The position numbers and the translations under genes were made by a program. From NCBI RefSeq assembly GCF_002879885.1, contig NZ_PNYA01000024.1:58995-122994 (forward strand): 64,000 nt of DNA. The letters are read 5' to 3'. Of this stretch, positions 28,684 to 37,627 are shown piece by piece (within the stretch, counting starts at the first letter, position 1; every line of letters begins with the position of its first letter). Below the pieces are notes generated by a model. It saw nothing but the letters and a program-made list of their open reading frames with translations. It was not told the DNA's origin and did no database searches. The stretch comes from Trinickia dabaoshanensis. Its GTDB lineage: Bacteria; Pseudomonadota; Gammaproteobacteria; Burkholderiales; Burkholderiaceae.

Positions 28684-29901
28684 TCAGCGGCCGCGCGCGC
28701 TTTCGGAAAGCGAATGTTCGAGCGCCGCGACGCCGGCAGGCAAATCCACGCGCGCGCCCAACTCGAGCATCGTGCGACCCAGCGCATGCAGCGTACGGAA
28801 CAAGTTATGTTCGCGGCACTGCTCGCCCATTTGCCCGATCCGCACGATCGGCAACCCGAACGAGCCCGATATCTCCACTTGATGATGGCGGGAAATATGG
28901 CCGCAGACGTCGGCCGGACTGAGCTGCGCGGGCGTCGAAATACCGACGACCGAGTTCAGACGGCACGGTTCGGGCGCGAACAGAGCCAGCCCCATCGCCG
29001 AGACGCCCGCTTGCAACGCCAACGAGCATTTCAGATGGCGCGCGAAGCGCTTTTCCAACGTCTCGGCGCAGACGAGCCGCAGTGCCTCGTGCAACGCCAG
29101 CACGCCCGAGACGGGCGCCGTGTAGTGATATCCCGCGTTGTGCCAGAAATTCTCGGCGAGCGACGCGTCGAGGCACCAATGCGCGCCCGGCTGCGGGCGC
29201 GTCTTCATGCGGTACCACGCCGCGTCCGAGAATGCGATCAGCGAGACGCCCGGGATCGACGACAGCCCTTTCTGCCCGCCCGTGATCACCGCATCGATCC
29301 CCCAAGCGTCCATTTCGAGCGGCATCGTGCTCAGCGTGCAAACGGCATCCACGACGACGAGGGCGCCCGCCGCCTTCGCCAGCGCCGCGATTTGCTTCAA
29401 CTCGTAATTCCAGACCGTGTTCGACGTCTCGCCTTGCACGATCGTCACGATCTCGGGCTGCTCGCGCGCGAGCGCCTCGGCCACATCGGCGAGACTGGCC
29501 ACGGCACCGTCGGCCACCTCGAGCGTGGCGACGTGCGCACCGCAGCGCTTGGCCATCTCGCCCATCCGCGCACTGAAAAAGCCGTTCTTGATCGAGAGCA
29601 CGCGCGTGCCCGGCCACGCGAGATTGGAGATCGCCATCTCCATCGCGGCCGAGCCGGGACCGGCGACGCCCAAGACCCATTTCGAGCGAGTCTGAAACAC
29701 GTAGCGCGCCATCTCCTTCACTTGCCCGATCACCTTCGACATCGTCGCCCCGAGGTGATTGATGACGATGGCGTTGGCTTTGGCGACGGCCGCCGGGATC
29801 GGCACCGGGCCGGCGCCCATCATCAATAGCGGTTCTTCGGGGAGGATCGCGTCGAGCGATACGACGTCGGGGCAAGGGATGGATGACTCGTTGCTGGACA
29901 T
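28684..29901 (-). CDS. Class-V PLP-dependent aminotransferase (alanine-glyoxylate type)
   Basis: This 405-residue enzyme belongs to the alanine-glyoxylate/serine-glyoxylate/ureidoglycine aminotransferase family. Recognisable segments are LLMMGAGPVPIPAAV, GVAGPGSAAMEMAISNL, VVDAVCTLSTMPLEMDAWGID and the PLP-lysine motif ITGGQKGLSSIPG, with Lys211. The C-terminal domain (SVVGISTPAQLSPADVCGHI; RIGQMGEQCREHNLFRTLHALG) is complete. A (S)-ureidoglycine-glyoxylate aminotransferase would link it to purine breakdown by the nearby xdh genes, but pyridoxamine-pyruvate or alanine-glyoxylate activity is equally possible. It is convergent with the membrane-protein gene, 49 bp away. Confidence 0.9.
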   Translation of the reverse strand: MSSNESSIPCPDVVSLDAILPEEPLLMMGAGPVPIPAAVAKANAIVINHLGATMSKVIGQVKEMARYVFQTRSKWVLGVAGPGSAAMEMAISNLAWPGTRVLSIKNGFFSARMGEMAKRCGAHVATLEVADGAVASLADVAEALAREQPEIVTIVQGETSNTVWNYELKQIAALAKAAGALVVVDAVCTLSTMPLEMDAWGIDAVITGGQKGLSSIPGVSLIAFSDAAWYRMKTRPQPGAHWCLDASLAENFWHNAGYHYTAPVSGVLALHEALRLVCAETLEKRFARHLKCSLALQAGVSAMGLALFAPEPCRLNSVVGISTPAQLSPADVCGHISRHHQVEISGSFGLPIVRIGQMGEQCREHNLFRTLHALGRTMLELGARVDLPAGVAALEHSLSESARGR

Positions 29902-30086
29902 AGCTTGGGCGTCTAGGCGGTTGGCGGGGGAAGGATCATCTCGGGTAAAGCCGCCCCCGCCGCGCTTTGGCGCGCGGCGCGTGACCGAATTGGTGCAATG
30001 CGGCGAGGGGAGTCTCGATCATTGCCCCATTTGCGACCGTTCGCAAGTATTTTCTACCGAAGCGGGCATCGGGGCCCGTTCGCGCG

Positions 30087-30644
30087 TCAAGCAATGGACG
30101 GCGGCGATTCGGGCGGGCGCGCCGACAGACCGTCCACCACGGGCGCGGGAGGAGCGACATAGCCGCATAGACTTTGCAGCAGGGCCGCCTCGCGCTCATG
30201 CACCTCGACGGGAAACGCCACCGCACCGGCATGGGCCAGATACCGGGCCCGGTGCTGGCCGTTGCGGAACCCGACGACGCCTTCGCGTTTGAGCCGCAGC
30301 CAGCCGAGGATGCCGCGCGCGCGGCGCGCCTCGATCGTCACGTAAGGCATCGCCGGAATGCGCTCGTTGTCGGGATCGAGAAAGTCGCGAATGCCTTTGA
30401 CCTTGCCGCTGTGCCAATCGCCGACGGGCGGCAGCACGTAGTCGGTATCGTCGCGCCCCGCGCATTCGAGCAGCTTCAGGGCGTCGACGATCACGACACG
30501 GTGGCGGCTCTGGTCGTCTTCGAAGACGCGTTTCAAGCGGACGTGTTCGTAGTAGGGATGGTTGGCAAGCGGTACGAGCCAGACGGGATCGGAGCCGGCC
30601 GAAGGTGCGAGAGCAACCGCATGGATCAATGCGGACGTGGACAT
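30087..30644 (-). CDS. ParB-fold-like hypothetical protein (possible plasmid fertility-inhibition family)
   Basis: This 185-residue protein has no signal or membrane segment. It contains RHRVVIVDALKLLECAG, IRDFLDPDNERIPAMPYVTIE and, near the C-terminus, VGFRNGQHRARYLAHAGAVAFPVEVH. The NGQHRARYL part resembles the DGRHR-type motif of ParB/sulfiredoxin-fold proteins. I recall similar chromosomal proteins being labelled plasmid fertility inhibition factor family, after FiwA of IncP plasmids, but this is from memory. The ATG at 30644 begins the conserved-looking part. It is divergent from the crotonase gene across 169 bp, and its function here is unknown. Confidence 0.65.
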   Translation of the reverse strand: MSTSALIHAVALAPSAGSDPVWLVPLANHPYYEHVRLKRVFEDDQSRHRVVIVDALKLLECAGRDDTDYVLPPVGDWHSGKVKGIRDFLDPDNERIPAMPYVTIEARRARGILGWLRLKREGVVGFRNGQHRARYLAHAGAVAFPVEVHEREAALLQSLCGYVAPPAPVVDGLSARPPESPPSIA

Positions 30645-30813
30645 GACGAACGTATGATTGTTGGCATTGCCGGCGCGGTGGCGCCGGTCCGTCGGCGTTC
30701 GTTTCGCCGAGGAAACGCGCGAGCATATCCCCGGATGATGACAGTGCCGTGACAAATATGACACTACGATCTGAACATAGCCCGTCGCGGGGTCTCACTA
30801 GGAGAGACGAGTC

Positions 30814-31626
30814 ATGCGAGAAACCTTTGGTGCGCACGTTCGGATCGAGGCGTCTTCTCAAGGCGTTGCAACAATCGTGCTCGATCGGCCGGAGCGCAAA
30901 AACGCCGTCGACGGTCCGACCGCCTTGGCGCTAAGCCACGCATTCGCGCGTTTCGAGGCCGAGCCCGACTGGCGCGCGGGCGTATTGTTCGGCGCCGGCG
31001 GCACCTTCTGCGCGGGCGCGGATTTGACGGCCATGAGCGACGAAAGCCGGCGCAACGCCGTGCGGCCCGACGGCGCCGGGCCGGGCCCGATGGGGCCGAC
31101 CCGCATGATGCTGGCCAAGCCCGTCGTGGCCGCGATCGCCGGTCATGCCGTCGCGGGCGGGCTGGAACTGGCGGCGATGTGCGATCTGCGCGTGATCGAG
31201 CAGGACGCCGTGCTCGGCGTGTTTTGCCGGCGCTTCGGCGTGCCGCTGATCGATGGCGGCACGATTCGCTTGCCGCGCTTGATCGGGCTATCGCGCGCGC
31301 TGGATTTGATTTTGACGGGGCGGCCGGTGCATGCCGAGGAAGCCCTGGCGATCGGGCTCGCCAATCGCGTGGTGCGAACTGGCGAAGCGCGGGCGGCCGC
31401 CGAAGCGTTGGCCGCGCAGCTTGCGGCGTTGCCGCAAGCTGCCCTACTCGCCGACCGTCGCTCCGCGATCGACAACAGCGCGCTGGACGATCTGGCCGAC
31501 GCGCTGCGCCGCGAAGGCGTGGGCGGCTATCGCGCCCTCATCGACGAAGGGCTCGCCGGCGCGGCGCGTTTCGCCGCGGGTGCCGGACGCCATGGCGAGC
31601 CGGATGGCGGAGACGACCCGGCGTAG
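30814..31626 (+). CDS. Enoyl-CoA hydratase/isomerase family protein (crotonase)
   Basis: This 270-residue cytoplasmic protein has the crotonase fold. The oxyanion-hole segments are FGAGGTFCAGADLTAMSDES and AAIAGHAVAGGLELAAMCDLRV. ATIVLDRPERKNAVDGPTALAL near the N-terminus is typical of the family. Members hydrate or isomerise enoyl-CoA thioesters in fatty-acid or aromatic catabolism; the exact substrate cannot be read from sequence. AGGAGAGACGAGTC precedes the ATG. Its stop is 14 bp from the convergent fahA stop. It is not in the homogentisate operon, which runs the other way. Confidence 0.93.
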   Translation: MRETFGAHVRIEASSQGVATIVLDRPERKNAVDGPTALALSHAFARFEAEPDWRAGVLFGAGGTFCAGADLTAMSDESRRNAVRPDGAGPGPMGPTRMMLAKPVVAAIAGHAVAGGLELAAMCDLRVIEQDAVLGVFCRRFGVPLIDGGTIRLPRLIGLSRALDLILTGRPVHAEEALAIGLANRVVRTGEARAAAEALAAQLAALPQAALLADRRSAIDNSALDDLADALRREGVGGYRALIDEGLAGAARFAAGAGRHGEPDGGDDPA

Positions 31627-31640
31627 CGTGTGACCTGCGC

Positions 31641-32948
31641 TCAGCCGCGAGCGGGCAAGATCTTGCCGGCACACGTGCCGAAGCCCACGCGATAGCCGTC
31701 GCCCTGGCACCAACCCGCAAGCGTGAGTTCGTCGCCGTCGACGATGAAGGTCCGGGTCTCGCCGCCTTCGAGCGCAAGCGGCCGCGTACCGTTCCAGGTG
31801 AGTTCGAGCAGCGAGCCGAACGAATCGGGCGCCGGCCCGCTGATCGTGCCCGAGCCCATCAAATCGCCCACGCGCGTGTTGCAGCCCGATACCGTGTGAT
31901 GCGCGAGCTGCTGCGCCATCGACCAGTACATGTACTTGAAGTTCGTGCGCGCGATCGTCGTCGCCTCGCTCGCGCCTTCGGGACGCAGCCGCACTTCGAG
32001 CGCGACGTCGAATGCATGCTCGCCCGCCTGCCGCAGGTAAGGCAACGGCTCGGGCGTCTGCTCCGGCTGCGCGACGCGAAACGGCTCGAGTGCGTCGAGC
32101 GTCACGATCCACGGCGAGATCGTCGTGGCGAACGTCTTCGCGTTGAACGGGCCGAGCGGCACGTATTCCCATTGCTGGATATCGCGCGCGCTCCAGTCGT
32201 TGAGCAGCACCATGCCGAAGATATGGTCCTCGGCCTCGCCGCAGGCAATCGGTTCGCCGAGTGCGTTGCCCTGGCCCACGATGAAGCCGGTCTCCAGTTC
32301 GATGTCGAGCTTGCGGCAAGCGCCGAAGATGGGGCGGTCCGCGTCGGGGAGCTTCAATTGCCCCATCGGCCGGCGCACGCTCGTACCGCTCACCACCACC
32401 GAGGACGCCCGTCCGTTATAGCCGATCGGCATTTCCGACCAATTCGGCAACAACGCGTTCTTCGGGTCGCGGAACATCGAACCGACGTTCGTCGCATGCT
32501 CCTTCGACGAATAAAAGTCGGTATAGCCGGGGATATCGACCGGTAGATGCATCGTCGCGCTTTGCATCGGCACGAAGACGCGCTCGCGCAACGCCGCGTC
32601 GTCGCGCAGCGCCGGGCATGCCGCCTCGAGCAGCGCGCTCAACTGGATCCGCACGCTGCGCCACGCGTCGCGCCCGAGCGCGATGAACGCATTGAGCGAA
32701 CCACGGGAGAATACGTCGTCCTCGGCATCGAGCTCGAGCCGGCCCGCCGCGCGCAACGCGGCCAGATCGACGATCCAATCGCCGATCGCCACGCCCGCGC
32801 GCGGCGCCGGATTGCGCACATCGCTAAAGATGCCGAACGGCAAGTTTTGAATCGAGAAATCGCAGGCCGCGTCGTTCGCCGAGGCGAGCCAGCTACGCTT
32901 GGCGGGATCGCGCGTTTGCACGAGCGCCGTCGAGAGATCTTCGGTCAT
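31641..32948 (-). CDS. fahA: Fumarylacetoacetase
   Basis: This 435-residue cytoplasmic hydrolase splits fumarylacetoacetate to fumarate and acetoacetate, the last step of tyrosine and phenylalanine catabolism through homogentisate. Family segments include IQNLPFGIFSD near the N-terminus, IPGYTDFYSSKEHATNVGSMFR with the catalytic-site histidine, LDIELETGFIVGQGN with metal-binding acids, GMVLLNDWSARDIQQWEYVPLGPF and GCNTRVGDLMGSGTISG. Length matches the family. The ATG at 32948 follows the hmgA stop by 2 bp, so the two are co-transcribed and probably translationally coupled. No maleylacetoacetate isomerase gene is visible in the window. Confidence 0.97.
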   Translation of the reverse strand: MTEDLSTALVQTRDPAKRSWLASANDAACDFSIQNLPFGIFSDVRNPAPRAGVAIGDWIVDLAALRAAGRLELDAEDDVFSRGSLNAFIALGRDAWRSVRIQLSALLEAACPALRDDAALRERVFVPMQSATMHLPVDIPGYTDFYSSKEHATNVGSMFRDPKNALLPNWSEMPIGYNGRASSVVVSGTSVRRPMGQLKLPDADRPIFGACRKLDIELETGFIVGQGNALGEPIACGEAEDHIFGMVLLNDWSARDIQQWEYVPLGPFNAKTFATTISPWIVTLDALEPFRVAQPEQTPEPLPYLRQAGEHAFDVALEVRLRPEGASEATTIARTNFKYMYWSMAQQLAHHTVSGCNTRVGDLMGSGTISGPAPDSFGSLLELTWNGTRPLALEGGETRTFIVDGDELTLAGWCQGDGYRVGFGTCAGKILPARG

Positions 32949-32950
32949 GC

Positions 32951-34291
32951 TTATGCCTGCTCCGGATTGAAATGCTTGGTCAAGCCCTGCCAGCACTCGA
33001 AGTAGTTCGCTTGCAACTGCGCGCCGGCGAGCGCGAAGCGCGTGGGCTTGAGCAGCGCGCGCGTCTCGAACATGAATGCGAGCGTATCGCCCACCTTTTG
33101 CGGCTTGCTCGTATCGATCGCCGAGGCTTTCTCGAACGTGCCGGCGTCGGGGCCGTGTCCGGACATGCAGTTGTGCAGACTCGCGCCGCCCGGCACGAAG
33201 CCCTCGGCCTTGGCGTCGTACACCCCGTGCACGAGCCCCATGAACTCGCTCGCGACGTTGCGGTGGAACCAGGGCGGGCGGAACGTGTCTTCGCCGGCGA
33301 GCCAGCGCGGCGGGAAGATCACGAAGTCGATCGCATCGACGCCCGGCGTATCGCTTTGCGATTGCAGCACGAGAAAGATCGACGGATCGGGATGGTCGAA
33401 ACTGATCGAGCCGATCGTGTTGAAGCGGCGCAGATCGTACTTGTACGGCGCATAGTTGCCGTGCCACGCGACCACATCGAGCGGCGAATGGCCGATATCG
33501 GCGCGCCAAAGATTTCCGTTCAGCTTCGTGACGAGTTCGAACGCACCTTCTCGATCCTCGTACGCGGCATGCGGCGTGAGAAAGTCGCGCGGATTGGCGA
33601 GCCCATTCGAGCCGATCGGGCCGAGATCGGGCAGACGCAAAAGCGCGCCGTAGTTTTCGCAGACATAGCCGCGCGCCTCGCCATCGACGAGCGTCACCGA
33701 AAAGCGCACACCGCGCGGCACGACAGCGATTTCGTAAGGTTCGACGTCGAGCACGCCCATTTCGGTGGCGATTCGCAACCGCCCTTCCTGCGGCACGATC
33801 AGGAGCTCGCCGTCGGAGTTGTAGAAGAAGCGATCGGCCATCGAGCGGTTCGCGACATACAAATGAATCGCGCAGCCCGACATCGCCTCGGCCGCACCGG
33901 TGCCGGCCATCGTAACGAGACCTTCGACGAAGTCGGTCGGCTCGGACGGCATCGGCAGCGGGTCCCAGCGCAGTTGATTGGGCGGCGTGGCCGGCGTCTC
34001 GGCGAAGTTGGCGACGAGCCGCGAGTGGCCGGCCCCACTGCGCGAGACGAACGGCTCGAACGGCCGATGCACCGCGGCCGGCCGGATGCGATAGAGCCAA
34101 GTGCGGCGGTTATGCGCGCGCGGCGCCGTGAAGGCCGTGCCGGAGAGTTGTTCAGCGTAAAGCCCATAAGGCGCGCGCTGCGGCGAGTTACGGCCGACCG
34201 GCAATGCACCGGGCAACGCCTCGGTGGCGAATTCGTTCGCGAAACCCGACTGATAGCCGGGCTCCACGTCGCGGCGAGAGACATCTTGCAT
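32951..34291 (-). CDS. hmgA: Homogentisate 1,2-dioxygenase
   Basis: This 446-residue non-haem iron enzyme opens the ring of homogentisate to give maleylacetoacetate. It begins [19 protein letters not shown], the usual N-terminus, and contains [19 protein letters not shown]. Iron ligands lie in [18 protein letters not shown] (His and Glu) and in the [19 protein letters not shown] region (His). The ATG at 34291 is chosen because GGAG lies about 9 nt upstream and [14 protein letters not shown] is family-like. It lies between an aromatic-acid transporter gene (56 bp upstream) and fahA (2 bp downstream), forming a three-gene homogentisate unit. Confidence 0.97.
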   Translation of the reverse strand: MQDVSRRDVEPGYQSGFANEFATEALPGALPVGRNSPQRAPYGLYAEQLSGTAFTAPRAHNRRTWLYRIRPAAVHRPFEPFVSRSGAGHSRLVANFAETPATPPNQLRWDPLPMPSEPTDFVEGLVTMAGTGAAEAMSGCAIHLYVANRSMADRFFYNSDGELLIVPQEGRLRIATEMGVLDVEPYEIAVVPRGVRFSVTLVDGEARGYVCENYGALLRLPDLGPIGSNGLANPRDFLTPHAAYEDREGAFELVTKLNGNLWRADIGHSPLDVVAWHGNYAPYKYDLRRFNTIGSISFDHPDPSIFLVLQSQSDTPGVDAIDFVIFPPRWLAGEDTFRPPWFHRNVASEFMGLVHGVYDAKAEGFVPGGASLHNCMSGHGPDAGTFEKASAIDTSKPQKVGDTLAFMFETRALLKPTRFALAGAQLQANYFECWQGLTKHFNPEQA

Positions 34292-34347
34292 GACAGGGTT
34301 CTCCGTTAAACGATGAATCGATGCGTGCTCCGCTCGGGCATCAGGCA

Positions 34348-35703
34348 TCAGATGGCGGCCGGCGCGTCTGCGCGCCGAGCGCGCCTCGCCCCGGCGAGCA
34401 CGATGACGAACAGCGCCGAGCACAGCACCGGCACGGCGGCCGCACGGAACAGCGCGGCGTCCGACCATTGCAGCGCGATCAACTGGCCGCCCACGAGCGG
34501 TCCCAGCACCGAGCCCACCCGGCCGATGCCCAGGCTCCAGCCGATGCCGGTCGAACGCAGCGCCGTGGGGTAGTACTGGCCCGCGAGCGCGTTGACGGCG
34601 GGCTGGCCGCCGACGACGCAAAAACCGCCGGCGAACACGGCGACGAGCAGCCACGGCAGCACGTGCGCCACGCTGCCGATCATGCCGACCGATAGCGCGG
34701 CGCCGGCAAACGAGACGAACAGCACGCGCACGAAACCGTAACGCTCGATGAACCAGCCCAGCATCAGCGTGCCGATCACGCCGCCCGTTTGCAGGGTCGT
34801 GCCGACGAGCACGGCCGTGCCGGGGGCGTAGCCCGCGGCGCGCATGACCGTCGGCAGCCAATTCGAGAGGAAATACAGATCGATCAGATTCATGAAGCTG
34901 ATCGCCCACAGGAGCAGCGTGACCGGGGTGCGGCCGGCTCGGAACAGTTCGGCCACGGGCGCACCGCCATCGTTGCGCTCACGCACGACGAGGCGCGTCG
35001 CCGAGCCGATTCGGAGCGTGGGATCGAATGTCGCAAGCCATGCCTTGGCGCGCTCCATGCGCCCCTTGAGCACGAGAAACTGCAGCGATTCGGGCAGCGC
35101 GAACAGCATCGCGACGCCGAGCGCGAGCGGCACGGCGCCGCCCACGTAAAACACCGACCGCCAGCCGTAGCCGGGAATCAGCGCGGCACTGACGAACCCG
35201 CCGAGGGCGGCGCCGACGGTGAAACCGCACGAAATCAGCATCATCCGCTTCACGCGATGCGCCTGCGGCGAGAACTCGCCGACGAGCGCCATCGCGTTCG
35301 GCATGATGCAGCCGAGCCCCAGACCGGTGGCGAAGCGCAGCGCCATCAACTGGGGAATCGTGCTGACGTACGGCGTGGCCAGCATGAGCACGGCAAACGC
35401 CAGCGTCGAGCCGATCAGCACCGGCCGGCGGCCGATACGGTCGGCCAGCACCGACAAACCGAGCGCGCCGAGCAGCATGCCGACGAGGCTCGCGCTGAAG
35501 ACGGGGCCGAGCGCCGCCTTGGACACGTGCCATTCCGCGATCACGCTCGGTGCCACGTAGCCCATCGCTTGCGCGTCGAAGCCGTCGATCACCAGCGCGA
35601 GCGCGGTCAGCGCCAGCAGCATGAAATGAAAGGCGGGATGGTGCTTGCCGTCGAGCACGCGCTCGACTTCGATGGTGTCGGCTTGCGCCGGCTCGCTGCT
35701 CAT
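34348..35703 (-). CDS. MFS transporter, aromatic acid:H+ symporter (AAHS) family
   Basis: This 451-residue inner-membrane protein has twelve predicted helices. AAHS features are the first-helix aspartates in [20 protein letters not shown], the loop motif [15 protein letters not shown], and the later [14 protein letters not shown] and [29 protein letters not shown]. Members import protonated aromatic acids such as 4-hydroxybenzoate, protocatechuate or phenylpropionates. Being first in the unit with hmgA and fahA, it probably brings in an aromatic acid degraded through homogentisate, for example a hydroxyphenylacetate-type compound; the substrate is inferred. Confidence 0.94.
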   Translation of the reverse strand: MSSEPAQADTIEVERVLDGKHHPAFHFMLLALTALALVIDGFDAQAMGYVAPSVIAEWHVSKAALGPVFSASLVGMLLGALGLSVLADRIGRRPVLIGSTLAFAVLMLATPYVSTIPQLMALRFATGLGLGCIMPNAMALVGEFSPQAHRVKRMMLISCGFTVGAALGGFVSAALIPGYGWRSVFYVGGAVPLALGVAMLFALPESLQFLVLKGRMERAKAWLATFDPTLRIGSATRLVVRERNDGGAPVAELFRAGRTPVTLLLWAISFMNLIDLYFLSNWLPTVMRAAGYAPGTAVLVGTTLQTGGVIGTLMLGWFIERYGFVRVLFVSFAGAALSVGMIGSVAHVLPWLLVAVFAGGFCVVGGQPAVNALAGQYYPTALRSTGIGWSLGIGRVGSVLGPLVGGQLIALQWSDAALFRAAAVPVLCSALFVIVLAGARRARRADAPAAI

Positions 35704-35913
35704 CGTTCAGGTCTCCTTATTTTGAGATATGCGGTCACCTCGCCGCGCGTCGATCGGTCGCGCGATGGAATTTACGAATAGTAAAACGGATTACGCATCG
35801 TTAAATCAACGTAAACCCCGATGGAACGATGTGCGCTACTGTCGATATAAGGAATGAGCTGATGCCAATGACGCGCGGCCTGGTACTATCGTCCGCGTGC
35901 CTTCTTTCCCCCG

Positions 35914-36729
35914 ATGATCCCGCCAACCATTTCCTCGCTCGTTGCGCGAGCCGCCGACCACCCCTCCTTGCGCGAGCACTTGTCGCTCGATGAGCGCGAG
36001 CAGGTGGCGTTTGCCAGTTTCGGTGACGTGCGGCTGCAAAGCGCCTATCAGCCGATCTTCGACGTCAGCATGAGCGGCATGCAGACGCTATGGAGTTCGC
36101 CCGAACAAGCGGATCGCTTCGGCGACGAACTGGGCTTCCAGGCGTTGACCGAACGCGTGGACGGTGAAGGGTTCGATCCGTTCGACACTGTCACCGACGA
36201 CCGCGAACTCGTCGCGCTCGACCGTCTCGCGCGCACGCTGCACGCCGTGAATTTTTTCGGCGCGCAGCGGCACGGGCTGTTGTTTTTGCGCGTCCATGAG
36301 CGCCTGCTCAAGAGCGTCAAGTACGACCACGGGCAGCATTTTTCGTCGGTACTGGTCGGCTTCGGGCTCAATCCGGCGCGCGTGATCATCGAGTTGCCGA
36401 GCGCGGCCGTGGCCCACCGCACGTTCCTCGGGTACTTGGCCAACAGCTACCAGCGCTACGGTTTCAAGGTGGCGGGCAATCTGCCCAATGCGGGGCACAT
36501 CTTGTCGGTATCGGATATGGCCCGGCTCGACTTCATCAAAATCGACGGCGGCGCCGTATTGCGCGACGCCATGGCCAAGCCGCTCATCGCGTACGCCAAC
36601 CGGCTCGGCATTCCGCTGATCTTCGATCGTGTCGCCACGGAAGCGCAGTTCGATGCGCTGGCGCAGTTCGGCGCCCGTTTCGTGCAGGGGCCGCTGTTCG
36701 AGCCTAGGAAGGCGTACGCCCTTCGCTAG
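35914..36729 (+). CDS. Degenerate EAL-domain protein
   Basis: This 271-residue cytoplasmic protein has the fold pattern of an EAL cyclic-di-GMP phosphodiesterase: LQSAYQPIFDVSMSGMQ at the N-terminal strand, LVALDRLARTLHAVNFF, VIIELPSAAVAHRTFLGYLAN, LDFIKIDGGAVL and GARFVQGPLFEP at the end. The defining E-A-L triplet after YQPIFD is missing and the DD of the DDFGTG loop is replaced by NLPNAGH. Several metal-binding residues are therefore lost, so the protein is probably a non-catalytic effector or c-di-GMP sensor. It stands alone, convergent with and overlapping by 4 bp the IclR gene. Confidence 0.88.
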   Translation: MIPPTISSLVARAADHPSLREHLSLDEREQVAFASFGDVRLQSAYQPIFDVSMSGMQTLWSSPEQADRFGDELGFQALTERVDGEGFDPFDTVTDDRELVALDRLARTLHAVNFFGAQRHGLLFLRVHERLLKSVKYDHGQHFSSVLVGFGLNPARVIIELPSAAVAHRTFLGYLANSYQRYGFKVAGNLPNAGHILSVSDMARLDFIKIDGGAVLRDAMAKPLIAYANRLGIPLIFDRVATEAQFDALAQFGARFVQGPLFEPRKAYALR

Positions 36730-37544
36730 CGCGCCTGGTCCAGGCGCCGCGCCAAGGCGCGCAAACGCGGGCCGATCCGTTCGCGAAATACCGCTTCCCC
36801 CATCGACGAGGCCGGGCCGCTGCAGCTCAGCACGAGCCAGCGGCCGTCGCGCGGGTCGCGAAACGGGACGGCCACGGCGTTCACGTCGTCGTGCCAGTCG
36901 CGAAACGAAAAGCAGCATCCCTCGCGGGCGAACGCCGCGATCTCGGCCCGGGCCGCGCGCGCTTGCGCGGCGTGCTCGCCCACGCCTGCTTGCAACTCCG
37001 CCAGCAGCGCCTCGCGCTCGCCCTCGCCGATGACGGCCAGATAGGCCCGGCCCATCGAACTCGTCAGCATCGAGAGCCGCGAGCCCGGCGCGAGCCCTAG
37101 CGTCAGTGCCGTTTCGCTGCGAATCGTCTCCAGATAGATCATGTCCAGACCGTCGCGGCAGCCGAGCGAGACCGCCGCCCCCACCTCACGCGCCAGCGCA
37201 CGCATATGCGGACGCGCCAATTCGAGCGTATCGGTGCCCGAGAGCAGCCCGAACCCGAGCGACAGCACGCCCGCATCGAGCGCGTACTTGCCGAGTGTCT
37301 CGTCCAAACGCAAATAGCCCAACACCGTCAGCGTATAGGCGAGCCGGTTGACGGTCGCCTTGGGCAGCCCCGTGCGGGCGACGAAATCGCGATTGCCGAG
37401 CAGCGTATCGCCCGGCCTGAACGCGCGCAGCAGTTCGAGCCCGCGAGCCAACGCGACGACGAACTTGCGTTCGTCCACTTCCGCCGTGAGCGGCTGGGCC
37501 TCGACGGCGGAATCGGGCGATGGTTCAAAGGTGGATGCGCGCAT
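36726..37544 (-). CDS. IclR-family transcriptional regulator
   Basis: This 272-residue regulator has the N-terminal winged HTH of the IclR family (VVALARGLELLRAF; LGNRDFVARTGLPKATVNRLAYTLTVLGYLR) and a C-terminal GAF-like ligand domain (GAAVSLGCRDGLDMIYLETIRSE; INAVAVPF-like VNAVAVPFRDPRDG). It is divergent from glutaryl-CoA dehydrogenase with 83 bp between starts, and a palindrome at 37583-37599 in that gap fits an IclR operator. The likely role is control of gcdH in response to a glutarate- or lysine-derived intermediate; that ligand is inferred. The stop overlaps the convergent EAL gene by 4 bp. Confidence 0.93.
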   Translation of the reverse strand: MRASTFEPSPDSAVEAQPLTAEVDERKFVVALARGLELLRAFRPGDTLLGNRDFVARTGLPKATVNRLAYTLTVLGYLRLDETLGKYALDAGVLSLGFGLLSGTDTLELARPHMRALAREVGAAVSLGCRDGLDMIYLETIRSETALTLGLAPGSRLSMLTSSMGRAYLAVIGEGEREALLAELQAGVGEHAAQARAARAEIAAFAREGCCFSFRDWHDDVNAVAVPFRDPRDGRWLVLSCSGPASSMGEAVFRERIGPRLRALARRLDQAR

Positions 37545-37582
37545 CGGTGGGTGATAAACTCGGCCATGGTTTGCAAAACAGT

Positions 37583-37599
37583 GTTCTGCATAGCGGAAC
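37583..37599. promoter_or_regulatory. Probable IclR-type operator between iclR and gcdH
   Basis: GTTCTGC-ATA-GCGGAAC is a near-perfect palindrome with one mismatch in 7-bp arms. Its layout resembles the TTCCGC/GCGGAA half-sites reported for many IclR regulators. It lies between the divergent regulator and gcdH starts, 29 bp before the gcdH start codon, where it could block either promoter. Confidence 0.6.
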
Positions 37600-37627
37600 T
37601 TTAGTCAAGCATTGAAAGGAGATGACG

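Noticed and set aside
32951..34909. Extended hmgA frame with about 200 extra N-terminal residues
   Set aside because: The extension overlaps the transporter gene out of frame; the standard dioxygenase start is at 34291.
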